From Spirochaetia bacterium (GTDB taxonomy: Bacteria > Spirochaetota > Spirochaetia > Treponematales > Breznakiellaceae), in NCBI GenBank assembly GCA_025997715.1, contig BNUY01000118.1, forward strand, positions 1-10,051: a stretch of 10,051 bases of DNA, written 5' to 3'. Each line of letters starts with the position of its first letter. Position 1 is the stretch's first letter. Below the pieces are notes generated by a model. That model was not told the origin of the DNA, ran no database searches, and was given only the letters and a program-made list of their open reading frames with translations. The position numbers were made by a program, and so were the translations under genes. Positions 1 to 6,458 of the stretch are shown piece by piece.

Positions 1-56
1 AAGCGGCTAAGAGAGCGAACGCATAGGCGCTGTTTTAGTTTTAGGGTAATTAGGCT

Positions 57-875
57 ATGGTCATCGTTTCGGCGGGGACCATAGCTTTTTTATTTAGGTT
101 GGACGCCATGGATGAAAGGGAACTAAGCGAAGCCTGCTGGGAAGATCGGCAGATTATCCGTATAAACGCAGCGGGGCGTACTGCCATACCAGACCGGGTA
201 ATTCGGGAAGAGACGTGGTCCCTGTATGTCAACGAGGCGGATGGCCAGAGGAACCTGGTCAATACTGCTGCGTGCAGCCCGGTGGATTTGGAAGCGCTGG
301 CTGTGGGCTGGGCTTTTACACGGGGATATCTTCGGGATAGAAACGATTTAGGGTCTATAACTATCGACAAGAAAGCGGGAACTGTTTCTTTGGCACTGCG
401 GAACAATAACAAAAATAGTGTTGCTGTGGTTTCCGAAGAATCTGCGGGGGATATTACCCTTTCACCTAAGGATATATACGCGGTCTGGGAAACTTTTAAT
501 GCCCGGTGCCCGCTGTATCAGGCCACCGGGGCGGCCCATGCCATGGCGGTGACCGACGGCACACAGATACTGATGCTTGCGGAAGATGTGTCCCGCCGGA
601 ATGCCCTGGCAAAAATAATTGGTAAAGTGATCCTGGATGATGTCGATCCCCGTGGTAAGGCGCTGCTGGTAAGCAGCCGGTTGGCAGACGATATGTTTGC
701 AATGATCGAACCTATGGGGATCAAAATAGTGCTCTGCAACGGGGCGGTGAGTGCTGGGGCGATACGGCGGGCGGAAGCGGCCGGGGTGACACTGGCCGGG
801 TGCATAAAGAGCGGCAACATGAATGTGTATAGCCATGCTGGGAGCCTGTCGGACTTTGACAAAAATACATGCTAA
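57..875 (+). CDS. fdhD: FdhD-like formate dehydrogenase accessory protein lacking the CxxC pair
   Basis: FdhD proteins pass sulfur from the cysteine desulfurase IscS to the molybdenum/tungsten bis-PGD cofactor of formate dehydrogenase in the cytoplasm. Family landmarks seen here are CSPVDLEALAVGWAFTRGYL (73-92, the 'tP-dLeeLavGf' block), ATGAAHAMAV (156-165, for TGGxHAA), EDVSRRNALAKIIGK (176-190, for EDVGRHNAxDKviG), the LLVSSRLADD block (203-212) and AAGVTLAGCI (241-250). The cysteine-bearing loop expected between about 121 and 148 reads SVAVVSEESAGD and has no cysteine, so the catalytic CxxC pair is missing; C151 is the nearest. Total length, 272 aa, is normal. A second in-frame ATG at 108 gives 255 aa; neither start has a strong ribosome binding site. 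The last ten residues are encoded by a palindromic repeat, so the native C-terminus may have been replaced. The family call is firm; sulfurtransferase activity is doubtful. Confidence 0.82.
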   Translation: MVIVSAGTIAFLFRLDAMDERELSEACWEDRQIIRINAAGRTAIPDRVIREETWSLYVNEADGQRNLVNTAACSPVDLEALAVGWAFTRGYLRDRNDLGSITIDKKAGTVSLALRNNNKNSVAVVSEESAGDITLSPKDIYAVWETFNARCPLYQATGAAHAMAVTDGTQILMLAEDVSRRNALAKIIGKVILDDVDPRGKALLVSSRLADDMFAMIEPMGIKIVLCNGAVSAGAIRRAEAAGVTLAGCIKSGNMNVYSHAGSLSDFDKNTC

Positions 876-963
876 TAGCTTGTATTTTGAGTGAGCTTTT
901 AGTGAAAAAACATGCTCTTAGCATGTAAAAATGGCTAAATTTGGGGGAAGTCCGACAGCCTCC
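841..963. repeat. Nested palindromic (MITE/REP-like) repeat at the 3' end of fdhD
   Basis: The outer 16-bp arms, 841-856 and 948-963, are inverted with one mismatch (ggagcctgtcggactt against the complement of aagtccgacagcctcc). Inside are two hairpins: 862-873/877-888 (12-bp arms, one mismatch, 3-nt loop) and 910-916/920-926 (perfect acatgct/agcatgt, 3-nt loop). The two inner hairpins share the acatgct core. The unit starts inside the fdhD reading frame and contains its stop codon. It may act as a bidirectional transcription end between the convergent genes, or be a non-autonomous mobile repeat. No target duplication was identified. Confidence 0.6.
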
Positions 964-1073
964 TGGGCGAAAAAAACTCGTCTGGCCCGGATACTCCGTA
1001 CTCGCCATATGACCCCTCACTTGATGTAAAATGAGAATTACTGCCATTGTTGTTGTCCAGTCAAAAAGCGGTC

Positions 1074-1107
1074 TGCCACTATAAAGATAGTCAGTCTTTA
1101 GGTGGCA
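1074..1107 (-). terminator. Possible terminator of the XRE gene
   Basis: The arms tgccac (1074-1079) and gtggca (1102-1107) pair, and inside them taaaga (1082-1087) pairs with tcttta (1095-1100), leaving a small bulge and a short loop. On the minus strand the stem spans the XRE stop codon and is followed a few bases later by CTTTTT. The gap before the T-run makes this a weak candidate. Confidence 0.35.
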
Positions 1108-1438
1108 TATTGTCTTGTACAAGGTAATAGCCCCGGATTGTATTGAGGGCTTGGGTGACGGCATCAAATGTTTCATCGGCAAATTTGTTTAGAGTCGTTG
1201 CTACATCCAGAGGCAAAGCCTTCTCCGGCTTGAATAGCTCATAGGGTTCGATGTTCAGGGCAGAGGCAAATTTAGCCAAAGTCTGGGGGGAAATCCATTT
1301 AACACCATTTTCGATACTGTTGAGAAAAGTAACAGAAATATCCAATTTTTCCGCAAAGGCAATCTGGGACAAGTTCCGGTTATGACGATACCGTCTGATG
1401 TTCGCACTCAAAATGTCCCGAATATCACGTTCAGTCAT
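1091..1438 (-). CDS. XRE-family helix-turn-helix transcriptional regulator
   Basis: This 115-residue cytoplasmic DNA-binding protein has a Cro/C1-type HTH at about 8-68: NLSQIAFAEKLDISVTFLNS (22-41) is followed directly by IENG, matching the family pattern LSQ-xLAxKLgIS-xxLsxIENG, and QTLAKFASALNIEPYELFKP (52-71) completes the five-helix fold. The remaining 45 residues look helical and may dimerise; no ligand domain is seen. The ATG at 1438 was chosen because the HTH begins right after it. The open frame continues to 2470, but that part is antisense to the lipoprotein gene and resembles no protein. The gene is divergent from the exported array, and the 138-bp gap holds repeated dyads over a promoter, so autoregulation and repression of the array are likely. 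The target is inferred from position. Confidence 0.85.
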   Translation of the reverse strand: MTERDIRDILSANIRRYRHNRNLSQIAFAEKLDISVTFLNSIENGVKWISPQTLAKFASALNIEPYELFKPEKALPLDVATTLNKFADETFDAVTQALNTIRGYYLVQDNMPPKD

Positions 1439-1466
1439 ACCATACCTAAAATTTACTAAAATCCAA

Positions 1467-1547
1467 TCTATTAGAGTAAAGTTTAGTCTACTAATGGGGA
1501 ACATTATTGACAAATCTCTAATGGAAATTATAAAATCCTCTAATGGT
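1467..1547. promoter_or_regulatory. Repeated CTAATGG operator-like dyads
   Basis: Four related sites lie between the divergent starts: tctattagag (1467-1476, reverse orientation), ctactaatgg (1488-1497), ctctaatgga (1516-1525) and ctctaatggt (1538-1547). The last two are centres of imperfect 17-bp dyads; the fourth is flanked by ATCC...GGAT arms. Another short palindrome, ttagt-ct-actaa, occupies 1483-1494. Sites three and four lie in the promoter spacer and just after the -10 box, positions where a bound repressor would block RNA polymerase. They are inferred to be binding sites for the adjacent XRE protein. Confidence 0.55.
1507..1534 (+). promoter_or_regulatory. Sigma70-type promoter of the exported-protein array
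   Basis: A perfect -35 hexamer TTGACA (1507-1512), a 16-bp spacer and TATAAA (1529-1534) lie 43 bp before the lipoprotein start codon. Transcription would start near 1541, inside an operator-like dyad. This is the only strong promoter seen ahead of the array. Confidence 0.7.
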
Positions 1548-1576
1548 GGATTTCTCATTAATTTATGGAGGATTTT

Positions 1577-2674
1577 ATGAAAAAGTGCATTTCCAAGGCG
1601 TTTGTGGTAGTTGTAGCGGCGGTTATTGTCCTTTCCGGTTGTGGAACGACAAAAAACCAGATGGATCAGGGTTCCTCGGCAAAGGATGCCGGGAAGCTCA
1701 AAATCATGATGGAGGATGACCCGAACGGCCTCCTTACGGTGAATAACGGAACCACCGAGGACCTGTTGCTCTTTGTCGGCGCCATCAACAATAAGAACAA
1801 CATCGGCGGTATCAGGCAGCTTTCCACCCGGCGGGTGGATTTTTTTGACAAGGTTACCGAGGATACCGGCAGCTTCCTCCTGCGGGCGGTCAAGTATTCG
1901 ACCTATACGGCCAAGGGCAGCAATCTGGACGCCGCCGATGATGTGATTTTTGCCAAAATCGTCACCTATGATAAGAAAACCCCCCGTACCCTGTCGGTGG
2001 ACATTCAGAAATCCCTGGGGGGCGACGCCGTTATCGTGCTGCAGAATGACAGCAACATGGCCCTGGAAATCCGTCTTGACAGCCTTTCGGCGCCGACCCT
2101 GACCACCCTGGCCCCGCTTGAGCGGAATAAAAAGGTCTATCTGGACTTTAAGCCGGAGGGCTACGTGTTTTTCCCCATCTACAAGTATTACGACCGCACG
2201 TCCGGCGAAATACGGACCCTGGACACCCTGAACCTGGCCGACGGCGTCCCCATGCGGCCCGTTCCGCAGGGCGCGGGAACCGCCCAGGTGGTCAGCTTTG
2301 ACGGCAAACCCGCCGAACTCTACTCGCCCTTTGCCGCCCTGGTGCTGGTGAACGAAACAGGCCGGGGGGCGTATCTCTTGCAGGGCGGCGGCAACGGTAC
2401 CCGCATGGAGAGCATCCACGGCAACACGATGATAAATCCGGGTATGGAGACCTTTGAGCTGAACCTCCAAAAGCAGGAATCCCTGACCATCGGCGGCCTT
2501 AGTATCGACCTCTCCCTGGGCAGGGAAAACGTGATTGCCGTACCGGAATACACCTACGTGGCGGGGGGGAACTACCAGTTACGGGTACGGGGCGCGGGGC
2601 AGAAGCCGGTGATCACGGAGGTGGGCAAATCGGACACCGTCCAGTTGACGATACGGCTGGTGAATGAACGCTAG
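1577..2674 (+). CDS. Exported lipoprotein with three ~100-residue beta-rich repeats
   Basis: The start ATG at 1577 follows GGAGGA (1567-1572) and gives a textbook lipoprotein signal: a KK-containing N-terminus, a Val/Ala-rich core and lipobox L19-S20-G21-C22. An upstream in-frame ATG at 1565 overlaps the ribosome binding site and is rejected. No named domain is recognised. Three segments begin alike: GLLTVNNGTTEDLLL (51-65), AVIVLQNDSNMALEI (151-165) and AALVLVNETGRGAYL (253-267). The ~100-residue spacing suggests three beta-sandwich repeats. It is the first gene behind the regulated promoter and ends 13 nt before the next start, so it is probably cotranscribed. A membrane-anchored scaffold or adhesin is possible but unproven. 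Confidence 0.8.
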   Translation: MKKCISKAFVVVVAAVIVLSGCGTTKNQMDQGSSAKDAGKLKIMMEDDPNGLLTVNNGTTEDLLLFVGAINNKNNIGGIRQLSTRRVDFFDKVTEDTGSFLLRAVKYSTYTAKGSNLDAADDVIFAKIVTYDKKTPRTLSVDIQKSLGGDAVIVLQNDSNMALEIRLDSLSAPTLTTLAPLERNKKVYLDFKPEGYVFFPIYKYYDRTSGEIRTLDTLNLADGVPMRPVPQGAGTAQVVSFDGKPAELYSPFAALVLVNETGRGAYLLQGGGNGTRMESIHGNTMINPGMETFELNLQKQESLTIGGLSIDLSLGRENVIAVPEYTYVAGGNYQLRVRGAGQKPVITEVGKSDTVQLTIRLVNER

Positions 2675-2687
2675 GGGAAGTTGCCCG

Positions 2688-3707
2688 ATGAAAAAGCTGC
2701 TGCCGGCTGTTTTGTTTGTATGCGTATCACTCCATATCTTTGCGCAGGCCAGCGCCATGCCGAAGCTTGCGGTGGTGGTGTTTACCGGTAATGCTCCGGA
2801 TGACGCCGCTACGGTACGGGAAATGGTAGAACGGGTGATGATAGACAGCGGGAAATTCGATATTGTTGATACCCATAATATTGACCAGATACTCGCCCAG
2901 CAGAAGATCGCCCTTAGCAGCATTTCAAGTACGGAAAACATCACCAAGCTGAAGCGGGCAAACATCAAATACATCGTTACCGGTACCGTGAGGAAGCAAG
3001 GGGTAGAGAGCTTTGTATCGCTAAAAATACTTGACGTATCAAACGCAGTATTTATTCCGAACAGTCCCGGCGGCATAGTAGCTATGTCAAGTATGACATC
3101 AATATATCGGGGAGTAAGCGATATTTCATCGGATTTTCTATCCGGTATGAGCGGAAGCGGCGGCATCGTGCGGGCTTATCGCATTGGAGATAGTGGACCT
3201 GCAGGCGGCCTTATATTTTACGACAAAGGGAATAATTCTGATGGCTGGCGGTATCTGGAAGCTGCGCCCAAGGATTTAGGCGTTGCGCAATGGGGGTGGT
3301 ATGAAAATGAAAAGAGGGGGCCTGTGGTAAGCGGAACAGGTGCTGAAATAGGACGCGGGAGGAGGAATACGCAGCTTATAGTAGATGCACTAAAGGATGG
3401 AGGATACACCGGTAGGGCGGCGCAATTATGCACTTCTTTCAATTATGGTGGTTATGCTGACTGGTTTATGCCGAGTAAGGATGAATTGGATTTGATGTAT
3501 AAGAACCTCGCTTTAAAAGGGATAGGCGGGTTTACCGGTGGTTATTACTGGTCCTCGTCGGTGCAGGGCGATCCTGATAACGTGAATATTTCAGTTTATG
3601 GCGATGACAATTCTCCTTTCGCGTGGTATCAGGATTTCAGCGATGGCAGTCAGTTTGGATACATCAAATTTAATAATTGCTGTGTTCGCGCGGTGCGGGC
3701 TTTTTAG
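2688..3707 (+). CDS. Secreted CsgG-like / DUF1566 (Lcl-C, C-type-lectin-like) protein, copy 1
   Basis: The ATG at 2688 follows AGGGGAAG (2673-2680); upstream ATG 2664 overlaps the previous gene and lacks a signal. The signal peptide (1-20) ends IFA-Q. Residues 26-150 resemble CsgG/LpoB-type envelope proteins: LAVVVF, then IDQILAQQKIALSS (65-78), then IKYIVTGTV (93-101). From 165, RIGDSGPAGGLIFYDKG begins a DUF1566/Lcl-C-type domain with WRYLEAAP (187-194), RAAQLC (243-248), DWFMPSKDELDLMYKNL (258-274), YYWSSS (286-291), AWYQDFSDG (312-320) and terminal VRAVRAF. Related domains have a C-type lectin fold. It has 14 codons more than copy 2 between WSSS and AW. Likely role: exported ligand recognition; target unknown. 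Its C-terminal half nearly matches copy 2, whereas its N-terminal half matches copy 3. Confidence 0.82.
   Translation: MKKLLPAVLFVCVSLHIFAQASAMPKLAVVVFTGNAPDDAATVREMVERVMIDSGKFDIVDTHNIDQILAQQKIALSSISSTENITKLKRANIKYIVTGTVRKQGVESFVSLKILDVSNAVFIPNSPGGIVAMSSMTSIYRGVSDISSDFLSGMSGSGGIVRAYRIGDSGPAGGLIFYDKGNNSDGWRYLEAAPKDLGVAQWGWYENEKRGPVVSGTGAEIGRGRRNTQLIVDALKDGGYTGRAAQLCTSFNYGGYADWFMPSKDELDLMYKNLALKGIGGFTGGYYWSSSVQGDPDNVNISVYGDDNSPFAWYQDFSDGSQFGYIKFNNCCVRAVRAF
3201..3560 (+). repeat. Direct repeat arm 1 (DUF1566 coding segment, partner 4401-4760)
   Basis: This segment aligns without gaps to 4401-4760 at a constant 1200-bp offset. A hand count gives about 47 mismatches in 360 bases (roughly 87% identity). 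It includes an unbroken 41-bp match at 3201-3241 and another of more than 40 bp around 3471-3512. Similarity falls sharply on both sides: upstream in the CsgG-like half, and downstream right after the tactggtcctcgtcg block. Confidence 0.85.
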
Positions 3708-3994
3708 GGGAAGGTATGAGAATACGTCGTTTATTTTTGGTTTTAGCCGGTATCCTGTATGTCACTACCGCCGCGCTTGCGCAGAACAACGCACTGCCCC
3801 GGCTGGCAGTGGTGGAGTTTACGGTGGCAAATGATGCTGCACAGAAAACAAAGCGCGATGCAATAACGATACGTGACCAAGTGCGCTCTGATATAGTAAA
3901 AACATCGCGCTACGAAGTTATTGCGCGGGCGGAAATTGACAAATTACTTGCCGACCAAAGAATACAGCTAAGTGCGCTCACAAGCAGCGAGAAT

Positions 3995-4124
3995 AATAAA
4001 GCATCCTCGCCCTAAAGGGCGAGGTATTGAAGATTTCTCTTTGAAATCTTTGCGCACGTGGGGGAACATATCCCCCACACCCCCAGCTTTACGCCCTAAA
4101 GGGCGGGGAATTATACCCTTAGAG
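3995..4124. mobile_element. ~130-bp non-autonomous palindromic insertion (IS200/IS605-derived-like)
   Basis: Four hairpins follow one another: 4005-4013/4016-4024 (cctcgccct/agggcgagg), 4030-4037/4043-4050 (aagatttc/gaaatctt), 4058-4064/4072-4078 (gtggggg/cccccac) and 4092-4097/4100-4105 (cgccct/agggcg). The first and last share the 14-bp core cgccctaaagggcg, 84 bp apart. Such cores occur at ends of IS200/IS605 elements and their small derivatives (established knowledge, recalled rather than searched). Boundaries come from restoring the host gene frame and may be off by a few bases. The flanks gagaat (3989-3994) and gagatt (4122-4127) are similar but not a clean duplication, as expected for IS200/IS605. 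No transposase is encoded. Confidence 0.65.
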
Positions 4125-4400
4125 ATTAAAAAGCTGCAATTACTCAAGATCAATTATCTGGTAACCGGGGCGGTAAACGATGCGGATGATTATTACAGTA
4201 TCGTGATTGATATTCTTGATGTCTCCAACGGCAAATTTGTCAACAGCGATAATGAATTAGTACCGGGCAGGCAACCGGATTTGAATAAAGGGGTAAGCGC
4301 CCTGGTAACGCGCTTTTTAAGCGGTATGACATCGCAAGGCGGAACCGTCGCACAAAAGGGAAATGTGCGCGACTCGTACCGGATTGGCGACACCGGTCCG

Positions 4401-4760
4401 GCAGGCGGCCTTATATTTTACGACAAAGGGAATAATTCTGACGGCTGGCGGTATCTGGAAGCTGCGCCGCAGGATTTAGGCCAGGCGGAATGGGCTGGGC
4501 ATGAAAATGAAAACATTGGGATTGTGGTAAGCGGAACCGGTACTGAAACAGGGCGCGGGAAACGGAATACGCAGCTTATAGTAGATGCATTTAAGCGTAG
4601 AGCTTATACCGGCAGGGCGGCGCAGTTATGCGCTTCTTTCAATTATGGCTGTTACACCGACTGGTTTTTGCCGAGTAAGGATGAATTGGATTTGATGTAT
4701 AAGAACCTCGCTATAAAGGGAGTGGGCGGGTTTACCGGTGGTTGGTACTGGTCCTCGTCG
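4401..4760 (+). repeat. Direct repeat arm 2 (DUF1566 coding segment, partner 3201-3560)
   Basis: This is the second arm of the gap-free repeat described at 3201-3560. It encodes the conserved body of the lectin-like domain from PAGGLIFYDKG to the WSSS block. The codons just after it diverge from the partner completely. Confidence 0.85.
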
Positions 4761-4869
4761 GAGTACAGTAATAGTTTCGCGTGGGTTCAGGTCTTCAGCG
4801 ATGGCAACCAGCACACAGGTAGCAAGAGTAATAGACCAAGTTATGTCCGTGCCGTCCGGGCTTTTTAGC

Positions 4870-4892
4870 CATTTAGCTATTTAACTATTTAT
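4870..4892. repeat. CTATTTAR tandem repeat after copy 2
   Basis: There are about three 8-bp units (catttag, ctatttaa, ctatttat) starting just after the stop codon. A related array follows copy 3 at 9766-9796. In both places it is followed by an ACCG...GTAAGGC...CGGTCG segment (4900-4914). Confidence 0.6.
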
Positions 4893-4945
4893 GTTTACCA
4901 CCGTAAGGCGGTCGATTTTCAGAAATATTTTAGGAGGTACAAGAA

Positions 4946-6442
4946 ATGAAGAAGCTTTTTTTTATTGCCGCATTCGCGGCCCTGCTGGGAACAGCCGCGG
5001 TTTCCGCGCAATCCCTTGAAGCCATTGAGGAACAGGTAGACAATGCCGTCCACGAATTAGGCGCCCTCACCCCCGGCCAGATGCAGGTGCTTATTGAGCC
5101 GGTCACCATTGAGGGCACGGAAACCACCAGCCGGCTTTCGGCGCTGCTTTATAGCAACATTAAAAGCTATGCGGTCAACCGGAGCGGCAACAAATTCCGC
5201 GTCATCGAAAAGTCACGGGCTATTCCCCAGGGCGTCATTGAAGGGGTCTATGCCGAATACGGCGATGAGATCCGCGTTACCCTCACCCTGCATCAGAACA
5301 CCCCGCAGGATAAAATACTCGGCTCGACAAGCTTTGCTATTCCCATCGCCGATTTGGAAACGGCAAAAATAAAATGGCTGCCGGAAAATATCCCCACGGT
5401 CACGGCGGCGGTGGAACAGGCCATTGCGAATGTTGTACCGGCCTCTGTAGCGGCGCCGCAGGATACCCTGGAAATTGACGCATGGCTTGACCACGCAGAT
5501 GCGGTCTACACAGGCGGCGAAGAAATGAAAATCACCCTTGCCGCAAACAAGGATTGTTACTTCAAAGTCTATTACGTTGACGCCGGCAATACCATGACGC
5601 TCCTCTATCCAAACCGGCGGAACAAGGATAACCAGCTCAAAGCAAACAGAGAGCGCACCATCCCCGAATCCCCCATGCACTTTACCATAGAAGCCCCCTA
5701 TGGACAGGAGAACGTCATTATCTATGCCTCGGATAAACCCTTTGACATTGAAGAAACTTCCGCAGCACAAATAAGCGGCGGCGCAAGCAACACTGTTGCA
5801 GGTATCGACGGCGCATCTCTTACCCGGAAAATCACCTTAACGGAAACACCGGAAAGGAACAGCCGGAATAGAACAACCGCAAACAGACACCTGGTGGAAC
5901 AAACCCTTTATTACACCACGAACCCGCCGCTCTTTGCGGAGGATACCCTTACCATTCAGAAACCGGAGGACATGAAGGAAACCCTCAAACAAATAAAGGC
6001 GGAAGCGAAAAAAGACGGGGCGGATTTTTCCGGTAACGACAAGGAAGGAAAGCTTACGGTGAATGGCCTGGAATTAACCTACACCATACAGGGCAGCGTG
6101 ATGAGTATCCGTGTCCGGTATCCAATAGAAAACAACTACACCACCGCAGCGGAATCGGCAGCCAGATCACGCGGTGCAGGCGGCGGCTATGCCTTTACGA
6201 TGAATAAACCCGCGAATATGAGCGCCGCCATACAAAAGGCCCGTACGGAAATCGAAAAGAAAAAGGGCGTATTCACCGGGAATGAATCGGGCGGCGAATT
6301 CCGGGTAAGCGCCCTGGGTGCAAAACTCAGCGGGAAATACAACGTCAGCGGAAACATTACCGTTACTATAGAAGAAAAACCCGGTTTCCTTGGCGAAAAG
6401 ACCATAGAGTCCCAGGTCAAGCAGACCTTCGGCGCGTTTTAA
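4946..6442 (+). CDS. Secreted CsgG/FlgO-like + DUF4384 protein with duplicated C-terminal repeat
   Basis: The start at 4946 follows a strong AGGAGGT (4931-4937). The signal peptide (1-21) ends VSA-Q. Residues 47-135 (MQVLIEPVTIEG ... FRVIEKSRAI ... GVYAEYGDEIRVTLTLHQ) resemble the CsgG/FlgO-like fold of envelope proteins. Residues 176-266 (LEIDAWLDHADAVYTGGEEM, then CYFKVYYVDAG and TLLYPN) fit DUF4384, a domain often found with caspase-like proteins in bacteria. Two related ~55-residue units follow: from K339 (KPEDMKETLKQIKAEAKKDG) and from K421 (KPANMSAAIQKARTEIEKKK), each with a helix then F-x-G-N and strands. It lies 17 nt before the caspase-like gene, so a partnership with that protein is likely. 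Biochemical role unknown. Confidence 0.8.
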   Translation: MKKLFFIAAFAALLGTAAVSAQSLEAIEEQVDNAVHELGALTPGQMQVLIEPVTIEGTETTSRLSALLYSNIKSYAVNRSGNKFRVIEKSRAIPQGVIEGVYAEYGDEIRVTLTLHQNTPQDKILGSTSFAIPIADLETAKIKWLPENIPTVTAAVEQAIANVVPASVAAPQDTLEIDAWLDHADAVYTGGEEMKITLAANKDCYFKVYYVDAGNTMTLLYPNRRNKDNQLKANRERTIPESPMHFTIEAPYGQENVIIYASDKPFDIEETSAAQISGGASNTVAGIDGASLTRKITLTETPERNSRNRTTANRHLVEQTLYYTTNPPLFAEDTLTIQKPEDMKETLKQIKAEAKKDGADFSGNDKEGKLTVNGLELTYTIQGSVMSIRVRYPIENNYTTAAESAARSRGAGGGYAFTMNKPANMSAAIQKARTEIEKKKGVFTGNESGGEFRVSALGAKLSGKYNVSGNITVTIEEKPGFLGEKTIESQVKQTFGAF

Positions 6443-6458
6443 AGTGAAGGAGCAAATT

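Larger units (their letters stand above)
3716..4868 (+). pseudogene. CsgG-like / DUF1566 protein, copy 2, broken by a hairpin-rich insertion
   Basis: The gene starts at ATG 3716 behind AGGGGAAGG, 9 nt after copy 1. The 5' piece encodes a signal peptide ending ALA-Q and the first part of a CsgG-like domain (LPRLAVVEF ... AEIDKLLADQRIQLSALTSS), then stops at TAA 4013-4015. The same protein resumes in another frame as KLQLLKINYLVTGAV and runs through a full DUF1566 domain to VRAVRAF at 4868. Removing about 3995-4124 (130 bp) joins SSEN to IKKL, restores one frame and gives 340 aa, matching copy 1 (339 aa) and copy 3 (334 aa). The downstream frame stays open across the insertion but has no usable start or signal peptide. 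It is most likely non-functional unless ribosomes shift +1 near 4010-4015. Confidence 0.8.

Noticed and set aside
1..56. End of an upstream gene (a frame ending TAG at 24-26)
   Set aside because: Only eight codons are visible, so it cannot be told from chance.
1439..2470. The XRE frame stays open upstream to a start at 2470 on the minus strand (459 aa)
   Set aside because: The extension is antisense to the lipoprotein gene, has low-complexity unlike-protein composition and crosses the promoter; the HTH protein begins naturally at 1438.
2579..3166. Minus-strand open frame of 195 aa
   Set aside because: Shadow of the lipoprotein and copy 1 genes; no ribosome binding site, domain or coding-like composition.
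3989..4127. gagaat / gagatt flanks as a target-site duplication
   Set aside because: One mismatch in six bases and AT-rich; too weak to claim, and IS200/IS605-type elements do not make duplications.
3972..4868. A separate gene starting inside copy 2
   Set aside because: Only a GTG without a ribosome binding site or signal peptide is available; the frame is the displaced 3' part of copy 2 plus the insertion.
5213..5770. Minus-strand open frame of 185 aa
   Set aside because: Lies wholly inside the DUF4384 gene, whose frame has a signal peptide and domain matches.
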